Part shown: positions 6,891 to 17,145 of the stretch, piece by piece | How positions within the stretch are numbered: position 1 is the first letter of the stretch | How the letters are laid out: every line of letters begins with the position of its first letter | Source: Chara braunii | Lineage: Eukaryota > Streptophyta > Charophyceae > Charales > Characeae | Length of the DNA stretch: 21,088 nucleotides | Direction: 5' to 3' | Assembly (NCBI GenBank): GCA_003427395.1 | Contig: BFEA01000484.1 | Span: 555,086 to 576,173, forward strand | Translations under genes and position numbers: made by a program | The notes under the pieces: model-generated | The model's database searches: none | What the model was told of the DNA's origin: nothing | What the model saw: only the letters and a program-made list of their open reading frames with translations

Positions 6891-8798
6891 ATGACAGATT
6901 TGAAGGCTGCAACTGATGGTGTGGAAGGAGGTCTGACAGTAGATGATTTGGTTGAGGTCCTGGATCGGTGATAAGTAACTCGGGGGCAGATTCCAAAGGT
7001 TGGAACCTTCCTGTTTAGAGGGGAAAGAATCTCCAATTGGTTAGAAATGATGGAACAAGCAATGTTGGGGTTGTTTGAGGCTGACAAATTCAAGCGCATC
7101 CTGAAGTACGTATGGTACAAACTTCAATCTGAAGTAAATAAAGTGATAATAGGCACACATGAAAGTTGAAGCAGATTCAAGGATGAGATGCAAAGAAGGT
7201 TTAACTTGGACATGGCTTGCTAGCCATTCTTGACTTGGAGGCCATTACTAAAAATGACTACACAGTGGTGGGTGTTTTTGCTTCTGCCTTCAAGAAGAAA
7301 GCCAAGAAAGTCTTTGGGATAACGGAGGAAGAACAATGTGTCATTTTTGGGATTCTTCTCGGCTACAAGAGAGGGAGCGTTGACAAGTCGTGGGGAAGTT
7401 AGGAAAAAACTCACGTGGGCCACCATAATGAAGAGTATCGAGGAGGGCGATTTGTATTAGGTTTACCTGTTCCAATTGCGCCATCATAGGCGAAAACGCA
7501 AGGAGTGTGAGTCAACCACGACAAGGACCCCATATGTGCGAAAGATCGTACATGACGTGCTTGCACAGTTTCGAGTTGGGAAAAAACGGATGGTTCAGAG
7601 AAAGGTTGTGACTATGGTCCAGGGGAAAGGAAAAGAGTTGGCACAAAAGGAAGTTGAGAAGGAAGAGTACGAGGAAGAGGAGGAGCTAGAGCCCCAACGC
7701 TTGACTAGGTGTTGCGGAAGCAGCGCAATCTTGCTCTAGGAGGACAAGGCTCAGGAAAAGGGCAAATGTCTCAGGCTTTGGCAGTGACCCAACCCAAAGT
7801 GGGGACCCCGTCAAGTTGGTTGGGACCATCACAGACGGGGCCGCAGTCTTATGGGCAGCGGCCATCTTTCGGTCCGATGGGACCCTGACCAATGTATAAT
7901 CCGTATATGCCTTGGGCGATGAGTGCTCAGGCCGTGGCAAGCCAGTTTTGATCCCACCCCGGTCCTCAAATAAGTATGATGCCGCCAAGTTTCCCGGCGG
8001 CCTAGACCCGACCTATGGGGCCACCTCAACCATCCGCGCAACAAGCTTCGCAAGCTAGCGTGGTTGAAGGCGGAGCCTAAGAGCAAGGAGGCAGTGGTGG
8101 CCAAGGAAATGGTGGTTGCGGCCAAGGAGGTTGCGACAGTGGCGGACGAGGTAAAGGCGGAGACCAAGGGAGAGGATGTAATGATGGTGGCTGCCGTGAT
8201 TGTTGGAATGCCCAGAATGGTCAGGATGGGTAGGAAGGTGGGCAGGGGTGAGGTCCGATGTGTTTTGACTGGAGGATGCTACTCGTAGGCATTGTGGGAT
8301 AATAGGTCATACCACTCGTACTGTCAAGTTAAGAGATTGGATGAGAAAAAGAGGTTGATATCCTCGAACTTGGATGGAGACATTTATGACAAGTTTGGAA
8401 ATTTTATTGACCCCAAAATTCCAGGGGGTATAAGGAAGGAGGCCATTAGATGGGCAAACCAGCAACTTGCTCCACCAACAATGTCTAGAATATGGCAAGA
8501 AAAGGAAGAGTCGTCTGTACAAGTGGACGAAGTGGAAGATGGTGAGGACGTGACTCAAAGGCTAGAGGCTGGGACAATTATTGTGGAAGAGCCCATAGTC
8601 TTTGAGTTAGATAGTGAGGACTCGAATAGTGAAAGGGAATTTGTGTCACGTATCCTCTGTAGAATGAAGGAGTTGATGGGGAAAGTGGGAAGGTATCAAC
8701 GAAAGCTGGTAGAAATGTGCAATGAAGTAAGGTTATGGAGCGTTGAACTGCCCAAGATGTTCATGTATGACTCAGGCCCCGAGGCGGTGGCAACATAG
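6891..8798 (+). pseudogene. gypsy gag (capsid and nucleocapsid), broken
   Basis: Gag packages the element RNA. The frame opens at the ATG at 6891 and is soon hit by a stop doublet near 6970. Capsid-like sequence (words LFRGERISNWLEMMEQA and FKRILKYV) follows at about 7010-7120 and continues in shifted frames through 7217-7402 to a basic, acidic-rich part at 7476-7739.

A glycine-rich linker is readable at 8075-8270, although in that stretch the open frame is a different, non-Gly one. The zinc knuckle lies at 8284-8324. Its first Cys codon reads CGT, the second Cys (8293-8295) and the His (8308-8310) remain, and the last Cys is lost to a one-base deletion. After it an open frame at 8292-8798 carries DGDIYDKFGNFIDP and GGIRKEA, then an acidic region and a KELMGKVGRYQRKLVEM helix. 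The element cannot make working Gag. Confidence 0.8.
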
Positions 8799-9119
8799 CA
8801 GGGGTACCCGGGGGTAGCGACGGTGGAATTGGCACCATGGTCTGAAATGACCTTTAGGCTCTCGACTTCACATGGAAGGGTACCGCAGACGGCAAGGACA
8901 AGGGCCCAAGACAAGGTCGACCCGAATCAAGCACCTCATCGGAAGAAGCTAGAACGGAACAGAGAAAATAAGTTGTAGAAGTTCCAGATGAACATGAGGA
9001 TGAAGAGGATGAAAGACTTTGTCAGGGAAAGATAAGCGGGTGGAGCAGAGAGCCAAAAAGAGAGGAGTTCAAGGGAAGTCGGGCCGAGTCAGCGCGATAG
9101 CGCACAAAAGAAAAAGTAT

Positions 9120-9690
9120 CCGATTCGACTTGAAGGAAGGTTTGATGTGGAAAGGACGGTGGACCGTCTATTAGAAGGACATAATAACCTTTTAAACCTA
9201 AAAGATATTTTGGCTTCTGCTCCTAAACTGCGAGATGAGTTAAAAGAGCGTTTGTCCAGGAGGTTAGTACTAAAATGTCAACTTGGGATCTATACTTCCC
9301 AGAGAGGCTGAGTGGACGGAGACAGGTACTAAAATATATTGGAAGTATGTTGCATGTGGATTGGTGGACCTGATGGTAAAAGGTTCAAAGTGTACCGCAA
9401 TGGTAGATATAGACGCGAAAATGAACATCATCAGGGAAAAGGACGCAATTGCATTGGGAATGGACATCGACCGAACAGACTGCGACATTCTGCATGATAT
9501 CAATTGTACGGCAGTGTTCTGTGGACGGCTTCAAACATGGTTATCGAAATTAAAAAAGTGAAGGTCGGAACTTGTCTCTTCGTTATGCCTGACGTCAACC
9601 ACCTCATCCTGTTGGGGATATCATTCCTTTGTCAAACGGAGACTTTAATCTTCAACAAAGATTACGGAATGATGATCCTAATTCTGTAAG
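9120..9690 (+). pseudogene. retroviral-type aspartic protease, active site destroyed
   Basis: This domain would cut the polyprotein. A pre-protease stretch at about 9116-9260 contains RTVDRLLEGHNNLLNLKDIL. The protease body is split over two frames, 9283-9561 and 9504-9689, by a one-base shift around 9520-9535. The expected active-site sequence of the family is Asp-Thr/Ser-Gly followed by Ala-Glu. Here the codons at 9406-9420 read Asp-Ile-Asp-Ala-Lys, and the following MNIIREKDAIALGMDID keeps the usual context. Each replaced residue is explained by one C-to-T or G-to-A change (ACA to ATA, GGC to GAC, GAA to AAA). The second frame keeps the C-terminal LILLGISFL flap-like segment. Identification rests on context and these words; activity is ruled out by the triad loss. 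Confidence 0.8.
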
Positions 9691-10069
9691 ATTCATCCAA
9701 TAACAACGACAAGGTGATTACTCGTTGGAACACAGGCACGCAGAGTGTGAGGAACCGGCCTAACCCCGACTCGTTTACTATTGAGAATCATACGATGAGC
9801 GGCGGAGGTTAGTCGTAGTCTCTCAATCTATCCAACATCAATGAGGCCATGACGATGATTACAGCCTATAAGACCCTGAGAAAAATCATGGTTGTGAAGG
9901 AGCATGCCATGGAGTGTCCCCAGGTAGGGGAAGTGGATTTAGCTTACCCTCTTCCTGGAAAAATGGGGGCCCTACCATGGCGAGGCCCAAACTGCAAGCC
10001 AACCTTTTTAAAGGGATGAATTAAGCAGGGTTCCCAAACGCAGTACAAACCACTAAAAAGTATCGTCCG
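9691..10069 (+). pseudogene. protease to reverse transcriptase linker, decayed
   Basis: No domain is expected here in gypsy polyproteins. A short readable stretch after the protease (NRPNPDSFTIE near 9750-9790) continues the family pattern. The remainder is broken by stops in all frames and a frame could not be followed. Confidence 0.45.
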
Positions 10070-11040
10070 GTTCTCGTGCTCGTTACCGAAGAAGAAGAGG
10101 CATATTATGAGTGGGAGTGTGGATTGATACGGTGGATGCGTGAGCAAGTTGCAAATGAGTCGTGTCGTATCAATAGCAAAAATGATGGGAAGTTGATAGT
10201 TGGTGAGCCTGATTTTCTTTTGCCCTAAGAACGGACACTGATGATGGAGTTAATGAAGAAGAGGCATCGTTCATACACTTTTATTAACGACCAACGCGGG
10301 AGATTGGTTGTCGATAAGATCCCGGTGATTCGGATTCATACCGTACCGCATAAACCATGAAATCTACGAGGCGCGAAATACCCCAATCCTGACGTAGAGA
10401 AGAAGGTAATTGACTATCTGGATGACAAAATGCGGACGCATGTTGCTGATTTTTCTAGCGGATCATATGCGTTACCATGATTTTGTTTCGTCAAACCAAA
10501 TGAAACGCTACAATGGGTTCAAGATTTGCAGCGGCTAAATGTTGTAACCGTGCGTGATATGAAAGACTTTCCTAATGCAGACGCTTTGTTTGAATCATGG
10601 GAGAGAAAATCTATAATTTCGTTTATAGACCCTTATTATGTGTATGATTAGTTTCATGTGTATCCGACGGACAGACTAGTACCAACTATGCATATGCCGA
10701 GAGCTAATTCATATGAATGTAGCCCCGCAGGGATGGACCAACATTGTGGTGATGGTCCAAAGGCATAGGATCCGAGTTATGCAAACAGTTAGCCCACATA
10801 TTACTCAACCTTATATTGATGACTTTGCGGTAAAGGGACCAAAAAAGAAGAAGGAAAACGAGGTTATGCCAAGGGTCAGACGTTTCCTCAGGGAGCATGT
10901 TCAGAACCTTGATAAGGTTTTACGTTTGTTGGTGGAACATAACCACATGGCCCATGAATCAAAATCAAGACACTACATAAAGGAAATTACAATTTTGGGG
11001 TTTGTCTACAATGAGAAAAGTCGTCAGTGAAACGCTAAAA
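10070..11040 (+). pseudogene. reverse transcriptase domain, broken
   Basis: It would copy element RNA to DNA. A single frame can be followed from about 10079 to 10695 with in-frame stops at 10226 (TAA), 10358 (TGA), 10478 (TGA) and 10649 (TAG); the two TGA stops sit where family members carry Trp. In this frame LQWVQDLQRLNVVTVRDM marks the fingers region, and SIISFIDPYYVYD holds the first catalytic Asp. A small frameshift near 10700 leads into the open frame 10713-11030, which holds MNVAPQGWTN, the catalytic YIDD box at 10812-10823 and a thumb-like region ending near ILGFVYNEK. The YIDD variant of the YxDD box is normal for Ty3/gypsy. The order of blocks and the box make the assignment firm. 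Confidence 0.88.
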
Positions 11041-11363
11041 AAATGAACAAGATTATCGAATGACCTATGCCATTTAGTTCAATCACTGATGTTCAGAGTT
11101 TTCTCGGCACGTGAAAATTTTAAAGGATTTTTATTAAAGACTTTGCTGCCAAAACAAATAATTTAAGGAAGTTGGTACGCCAGGACTAAGAGTGGGTTTG
11201 CGGGGAAGATCAAGACGTCGTGGATGGGTTAAAAGAAACATTTAAGGAAGGAGGATTGATATTGAGGGCGCCCGAGTATGAGGTCACTAAAACAAGACCT
11301 TTCATCGTCGAGATGGACACATGACTAACTGCCTTATGAGGAGTTCTGATCCAGACAGATATC

Positions 11364-11494
11364 GAAGGCAAGGAGAAACTGCTAAGATTTGAGAGTCGAA
11401 CCTTGAATATAATTGAGAGAAATTATTCTCAATTTAAGAATTTGGTAGAAGGTAAGAAGAAACTGCTAAGATTTGAGAGTCGAACCTTGAATTA
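11364..11494 (+). repeat. 84-bp-spaced direct duplication inside RNase H
   Basis: The 47-bp segment at 11364-11410 recurs at 11448-11494 with very few changes (c/t at 11369/11453, g/a at 11373/11457), a spacing of 84 bp. In translation both copies carry KLLRFESRTLN. Flanking domain order shows that the second copy is the extra one. Confidence 0.85.
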
Positions 11495-11501
11495 TAAGGA
11501 T

Positions 11502-11596
11502 TTGGGTCCACCCTTATAATTGAGAGGTTCTCCATTGCCAAATGATTTCTCGTAACTATACATTTGGTGCAAGGTTTATATTAAGGGTGGACCCAA
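11502..11596. repeat. inverted repeat, 14-bp arms, in RNase H
   Basis: TTGGGTCCACCCTT (11502-11515) is the exact reverse complement of AAGGGTGGACCCAA (11583-11596). The right arm lies in native RNase H coding sequence (LRVDPTTLA), while the left arm lies in the extra sequence, so the left arm is the copy. This is not a transposon terminal repeat: there is no flanking duplication and the interior is native coding sequence. Confidence 0.8.
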
Positions 11597-11670
11597 CCAC
11601 CCTTGCTTGTTCTCTCGAGAATTACACTCCATCAAATCCAACGGTTGCCCGATGACTAACATAAATTCAG

Positions 11671-12300
11671 ATGTTTAATTTTGAGTTGGAGAGGATTCCT
11701 TGGAGCAAAAATAGAGCGAATGGGTTGTGCGACATTAATTGGGACAAAGCAAAGGAAAGTGAGATTAAAAATACACCTTCAGTTGATGGATTCCTCGATC
11801 AGGAAAAAAATGTCCACCTTTATATCAACACTAGGTCACTGCAGGTACCAAATTGTGTTGTCAGACCTATGTGGATAGCTCCATAGGGTATGAAAGGAAG
11901 GCAGACCTAGTCCTAAAACATTTTAGAGAAGAGGACCCATGGGGCAGCAGGGACGTTCAATGGATGATGACATTGACATTGGCAAGGACTCATGGTCTAG
12001 CTGAGGAGGTAAGGATAATAGAAAAATGCCCCATTAAAGTAGAAAGGCACGAAGAGCTAATAGGAGCAATGTATCTCCTCACGAACATGGTTCTGCAAGA
12101 AGGGACCAGTCGGAAGGATTGTTTGGATTTGGGTGAAGACCGAAAAATAGTGCTGGTAAGTGAAGGTGATGAATTTGAAGAATGTGACATCAAAGAAACA
12201 TTTTGTGTTGAAGAATGCGATGAAATTTATCTCGAGCTAGGGTTGCTCCTTTCTTGCGAGTTAAGGAGTGATGATGCAAGCTAAAAGACGTTAAGATTAA
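11671..12300 (+). pseudogene. RNase H to integrase spacer region of pol
   Basis: Two open stretches, 11671-11886 and 11853-12284, carry the end of RNase H and a following acidic region (NCVVRPMWIAP, KHFREEDPWGSRDVQWMM, MYLLTNMVLQEG). The shift between them lies at about 11853-11886. The second stretch, 143 codons without a stop, is among the best preserved in the element. Its C-terminal half is rich in Glu and Asp. No known catalytic domain is expected in this spacer. Assignment is by position and by resemblance to the same region of related gypsy polyproteins. Confidence 0.65.
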
Positions 12301-13400
12301 GGTCGAGATTCTTGGTAAGAGATAGTCACCTCTTTATGAAGCGCCATGTGGGGAACCCCAGGAGGGTTGTGTGCGACAGAAATCGGCAGATTTATATTAT
12401 CGCTACCCTATATGATAGTTGGTAGGCGGAAATTGTGGAATAAATGTTATATTTGTTAAGATAAGTGAGCTCTACTTTTTGGAAGGTCTGTTAGAGCTGA
12501 TTATCAAGTATTGCAAGTTTTATGTATCAGGAAATATCATCTTAAAGGCTAGCAGAGTCCTTGCATCCTAGGCTGGTGAGAGAAGTAGGAGCAAATGTTC
12601 ACCTTGACTTACTATTCATGTCATTTGGATATGAAGGGTATAATTACATCTTCGATGCGCGTGATAACCCTTCCGAGTTTGTGGATGGCAGGGTCATTCG
12701 CACGAAGACCGACAAAATGTTAGCTATCTGTATCGAAGAGTACTACCTCAATTATCCATTCGTCAAGGAGTTCGTGATGGATAGGGGATCAAAGTTTACC
12801 TGCATATAGGTGCAAACCTTGCTAACAAGATATGATGTAGTAGCGAATTATACCACAACAACGCATCCTCAAACAAATGCGCCGGTTGAGAGAGGTCATA
12901 GCACCATCACGAATCTTATTGCCAAGTGGACTAAGGGTAGGCCTAATCAGTGGCCTGCATATCGAAGGGCGACTTTCTTCGTGGAAAATATAATTGTCAA
13001 GAGGAGAATCAAGTACGCGCCTGCCACACTATGGTATGAACAACATGCGACTTTTCATATTGAAAACTTCTTGAAGACTTGGAGACGTCAGGATCTTGAG
13101 ACGAACCTGTCATTCGAGGAATTGCTGGACATTCGGGCACTGCAGGAAGGAGTTATCGAGGAGATAATCTAGGGAGCGTCAAACCGAGTGACGAATACTC
13201 GCCTGAATGACAAAATACGCTGGGATCAGATGACGCGCGTACGAAAGAAGACCTTAACAACAAGAGGTGGTTGGGTCCATACAAGATCGTGCGATGTGAG
13301 GATTTCGGAGCCTGCGAAATTAAAGAGTTGGACGTGACATAATAGAAGGATTGGGTATCAGGAACGAGGTTGAAAAACGTTTATGGCACGAGAAAAGGTG
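12301..13400 (+). pseudogene. integrase (zinc-binding remnant, D(35)E core, GPY/F-like tail), broken
   Basis: It would insert the cDNA. The N-terminal zinc-binding part (12330-12560) is badly decayed: only a YCK-type remnant near 12510 is left and the second Cys of the expected pair now reads Tyr. The catalytic core is in one frame from 12561, broken by a single TAG at 12807-12809. Asp at 12606-12608 (HLDLLF), Asp at 12780-12782 (VMDRGSKFT) and Glu at 12888-12890 (APVERGH) are all retained, with exactly 35 residues between the second Asp and the Glu, the canonical D(35)E spacing. The core runs to 13172.

A tail with RWLGPYKIV at about 13266-13292 and KDWVSGTRLKN near 13350-13380 matches the GPY/F module of gypsy integrases. 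About 20 codons appear to be deleted just before it, near 13255-13265. Confidence 0.87.
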
Positions 13401-13432
13401 AGATAAAGATAGAGCAAAAAAAAGAAAAATAG
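13401..13432 (+). other. candidate polypurine tract
   Basis: A purine-rich run (about 13391-13429, ending AAAAAAAAGAAAAAT) follows directly after the integrase tail, where the plus-strand primer of an LTR retrotransposon lies. No LTR start could be confirmed next to it, so the assignment is by position and composition only. Confidence 0.3.
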
Positions 13433-13676
13433 TTTGTTTTCATTGATAAACATAGCAATAGTTTAGAATAGGAAAAGGATCTAGAATAAAAAGTGTCTTG
13501 GGTAAATAGTAATGAGTATTATGGTATTAGATACATAGAAGTGATGTTTGGTATGTTTGAAAGTATGGATAAGATGTACGTTGTTGACCCTAGTCTACCT
13601 CTATGGTTATTTACCTCCCTTTGTGCCCGTCGTTTCCCTCACCTGTTTGTGCAGGTCTGACATTTCGAAGACAATC
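13433..13676 (+). other. spacer between the two retroelement remnants; possible leader of the second gag
   Basis: AT-rich at first, then a pyrimidine-rich stretch at 13590-13652 ending in TTTGTGCAG, which resembles a 3' splice acceptor 23 bases before the second gag ATG. A similar arrangement, a pyrimidine run ending in AACAG, precedes the first gag. No copy of this stretch was recognised elsewhere in the window. Confidence 0.35.
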
Positions 13677-16240
13677 ATGCCGAGAGGTGGGAGGGAGAGG
13701 TGGTCACAGGGGGGCCCTTTGGGGGCTACGGGAGGCGAGGGACAGTGAGGGTCATTCATGAGAGAGCATACACCAGTTTACAATGATGGGAATATTGAGT
13801 TCTTCCTCGTTGACATTTTTAGCCATGCAGTAGCGATGGGGTGGATGGTCTCAGAGATGATACGGAGACTAAGAGAAATTGGACAGTTAGAGGAGCCGAT
13901 CGCATGGATTAGGAAAGAGACGCAAACATGACATGAAGTAGAGGTGAGGATGCAGGTGCTGAGGCCATTTCCATTGGGACCTGGCGGTTTACCTATCCGC
14001 ACGACTGTTGAGAATGAGAACGAGTTTGTCCTGACATTTGAGCAGTTTGCACAAGATCAAGGTGTACGATGGGAGGAATGGTTGCAGAGACCGAAGAGCA
14101 ACCCCTTGTCAAACAGATCCACGACCGAGCTTGAGAATGGGAGAATTGTAGGGCTCGATTGAGGAGTTATTTCCGTCACCGTACCCTAGAGCACTCAACA
14201 ACGAGAGTGGGAGACGTAGGATGAGTGAAAGGCCGCATGGGAATGAGAGGAGATTGGACGACCATGTGCGTAGAGGGAGGGAGAGAGAGTCCGCGAGCAG
14301 AGACAAGGGACCTCCGCCGGAGCGTATCGCAGAGTTAGAGCAGTACTCCGAGTGTGGGTTAAAACCCGTGGTGTTTCAGCATTTCGTTGGAAAGGCACAC
14401 GAGCCACTGACTCAGGGTTTGCTGGTCTGACAGGAGGTAGGCGCACGGTTGGAGTCCAACCCAAAACCCACATCAAAGTTAATGGCAGAGGTTGCCCAGA
14501 GCCCGAGCGAGCGACAGGTAGTAGGAAGGCATATGTGCCTGAGTTGGACCCCATGACTGAGCATCAGGTGGTTGTGTAAGAGAGGTTAGACTTGGGGACC
14601 CAGGAGGAGGAGAAGCCTGATACGACCTTCAGAGAGTTAGAGACCCATTTGGAGCCCTTGCAATGGCCCCCCTCTGAGGTATGCCCCACACCAGCTCAGG
14701 AGGCAATGACACGGAGTCCCATGGGAAAGATTGGGGAGGCCTTGCGCATAGAGGCCAACACGGTGATTGATGACCACCTTGCAACTGCCACGTGAGAGGA
14801 GGCAGTTACCATATGAACACCGTGAGTTGAGCTACGTCAAGATGAGCCGCACACGGAGGAGCTGGGTCGAGACGAGGCCCCAGGGCAGGCGGTGCAAGTG
14901 AGGCTGGTGGGGGAAACTCCTGAGGAGAGAAAGGCCAAAGTGGAGGCACGACTCGCCGAGATGGTACAAGAGAGAGAGAGCATGGAGGTATCTGGGATGC
15001 TTCAAGGGCCGCTGGTTAATATCAAGATGAGCGAATGGAGGATTAACAATATGTGGGCTCAACAGAAATCACGGCAGCCAGAGCAGAGGGAAGAGAGGTC
15101 AGATGAGCTGAGGGAGATAGTGAACACATGACTCACGACTGCGGATGGGCAGAAGAGTGATTGGGTACGAGGATACATCAGACATCGACCACCTTTATCC
15201 ACAGATACTCACTATTGAACTCCGAGTTGGCGGCGAAGAGACAGGAGGTGGAACAGTTAACAAGACATCTTGCGGAGGTACAAGCAAAGAATCAGACCTT
15301 GAGGGCTCGCCTCGAACCGCTGGAGGCATCTATCCGGGTCAGGGAGGCTGATTGGAAGAGGAGGATCTGGGACTTGTTCTGGGCAGTGGAGAGGTTGTCA
15401 ACCACTAAGGTGGTTGATTGGACAGAGCAGAGCAAGTACGACATCCAGGGCGAGGCAGTGCAAAACCTTTTTGGACAGAGATGGGGCAGGGCATCCTCAA
15501 CAACTGGAGATGGGCAGAGTAATGGCGGACCCCATCGAGGCGGAGACAAAGAGAGAGGTCGAAGAGGGGAACTTTGTTTTCAATGCGCCCACATAGTTGG
15601 TTTCCTAGGAGACGGCCCACATACCACATGAAGTGTTTGTTGAGGAGTTGGCTCATGTATATGCACCCTCACCAGTTGAAGAGGTCACACGTGAGTTGAC
15701 AGAGGGATCTCTCGAGATTTTACTGGAGGTGAATAGTGATATGCTAAGAAAGGAGCACATGCTGCAGGTGGAGAGGAGAGACTGGAGGAGAGATCTTGTT
15801 TAGATGAGTTGGTAATTGCTATGAAGGAAGGGTTGCAAGAGGAGACGCCGCAAAAATTGGATACACCATTGTACGTGTCAACGATCAGTGGGTTGAGAGA
15901 CATGTTGGGTTCTTGGGCTATCGGGACAGGCTCTACATCAGAGCTGCAACAACATGAGGTCACAAGCCAAACCACCATTACCCTGCAGTCTTCAGAGCCT
16001 CACAGAAAGAAGAGAAAGAAGAAGTTTCAACGAAAGACCGACAATTTGTGTTTCTATTGTCAGTATGGTATACGTAGGGCACTGGAGTGTCCCAAGTTCC
16101 TAAAGGACAAGGCGGATATGGAGGTTACTGTGGATGACTCTAGTAAGATGTATGACATGGTGCGTAACTTAGTAGGGAGATCTCAGAATAGGGGTAGAGC
16201 TCAATTATACAGGCAAAACAGAGAGGATTTGAGTGAGTGA
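13677..16240 (+). pseudogene. second gypsy-type gag, distinct from the first, without pol
   Basis: A different Gag begins at the ATG at 13677 (MPRGGRERWSQGG). One frame continues to 14162 with two stops, both TGA (13746 and 13929), best explained as CGA and TGG changes. It contains FFLVDIFSHAVAMGW, LRPFPLGPGGLPIR and FEQFAQDQGVRWEEWLQR. After a shift near 14150 the next frame (to 14430) is basic and Arg/Glu-rich. Later segments 14592-14795, 14892-15131 and 15161-15631 are charged and predicted coiled-coil, including LNSELAAKRQEVEQLTRHLA.

The last open frame, 15809-16240, ends with a zinc knuckle, CFYCQYGIRRALEC, in which the conserved His is Arg (CGT instead of CAT), then DDSSKMYD and GRAQLYRQNRED. 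No protease or polymerase follows, so it is either a gag-only non-autonomous element or one that lost pol by deletion. Confidence 0.78.
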
Positions 16241-17145
16241 CAATTTGTCTGAGTACTGACACAAAGGACATTCTGAGTTTAGGGTGTACAATCTTTTGCC
16301 CAAGATAGCCTTAGTAAGTGAAGGTGTATATAGGATTACACTGAGAGGCTACTTGGGATTTGGGTTGTGTGTTCACGAGTCAGCTCTAGTTGACATTTTG
16401 GATTGACAACATACATACCTTTTGAGGATGCTTAGAGCTAGATGTATATAAAATATATAATTAAATAGGATTGTAACGATCATTCTGACAATGTAATGCA
16501 TATAAAGATATTCACGATATATATAGAGACTGCATGTAGTAGGGCAATGCGAGTTAGAGGAACTTTGTTTGTTTCGACATTATAATTTATAAGATTTTTA
16601 AAGTGGAGTAAGTATTTGAATGCGCGAGTTTATTTTTATGAGTCAGTTTGTGTTTATAACAATAGATTAGGGTCATTTCCTAATGATTCTTTTTGAATGG
16701 GGGTATAACCTTGCCGAGTGTGACATTTAAGGAAATGGAGGTAATTTTTGTTGTATTTGAGTTGAGATTTTCCATCTCTGAGCGCATTTTGAGACTTTGA
16801 GTCAATCTTTTTTTTGTTTTGCGATCACAACCTCTCTCGCATATATGGACTTAACCTAATGTATGACGATTTTGTGTGGGAGACGCACATGATGCATCTC
16901 GTATGTTTGTGAGTGTGAAATGTATAAATTGCATACTCTTCTATATACTTGTGTAGTTTGTCGTACAGACGGATAAGAGACTTGAAGTATAAGAAGGATA
17001 AGTGAAGTTCGGTTGGTAAAATGATGTGAAAATCCGAAGGGATTTATGAGCCTTCGGAGACTTAATGCTTGTCCATGCGGATGTATATTGTTTTTGAGTT
17101 ATGACGATGACCCATAAGTTGGTTTCTTAGTGATAAGTATTTTTT
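16241..17145. other. AT-rich stretch after the second gag, nothing recognised
   Basis: No pol domain, LTR copy or gene was recognised. The only structure noted is a perfect 8-bp inverted repeat, TCCGAAGG (17033-17040) with CCTTCGGA (17051-17058), around a 10-nt loop. Confidence 0.5.

Larger units (their letters stand above)
11041..11700 (+). pseudogene. RNase H domain and connection, broken and rearranged
   Basis: RNase H removes the RNA template. Words PFSSITDVQSFLGT (with a TGA just before, at 11061), FAAKTNNLRKLV, RPFIVEMDT and LLRFESRTLN follow the gypsy order after reverse transcriptase. TGA or TAA stops interrupt at about 11114, 11188, 11323 and 11337. From 11441 to about 11521 the domain is interrupted by extra sequence made of a copy of its own left flank and an inverted copy of its right flank, after which EVLHC, ILRVDPTTLACSLENYTPS and NPTVAR resume in order. 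The domain ends in the open frame from 11671 (ELERIPWSKNRANGL), the usual end of gypsy RNase H. Confidence 0.82.
6891..13400 (+). mobile_element. decayed Ty3/gypsy LTR-retrotransposon internal region
   Basis: The order gag, aspartic protease, reverse transcriptase, RNase H, integrase and a GPY/F-like tail is that of Ty3/gypsy elements; Copia elements have integrase before reverse transcriptase. All parts are on the plus strand and roughly collinear with a single long gag-pol polyprotein, but the frame changes repeatedly and stops are frequent, so no product can be made. Many stops look like TGG to TGA or CAG/CAA to TAG/TAA changes, as expected from deamination of methylated cytosine. No long terminal repeats were found on either side, so the boundaries given are those of recognisable coding sequence. 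Sequence style recalls gypsy proteins annotated in Chara braunii; this is memory, not a search. Confidence 0.88.

Noticed and set aside
11502-11596. A 95-bp MITE with 14-bp terminal inverted repeats
   Set aside because: The interior and right arm are native RNase H coding sequence and there is no target duplication; a templated insertion explains it better.
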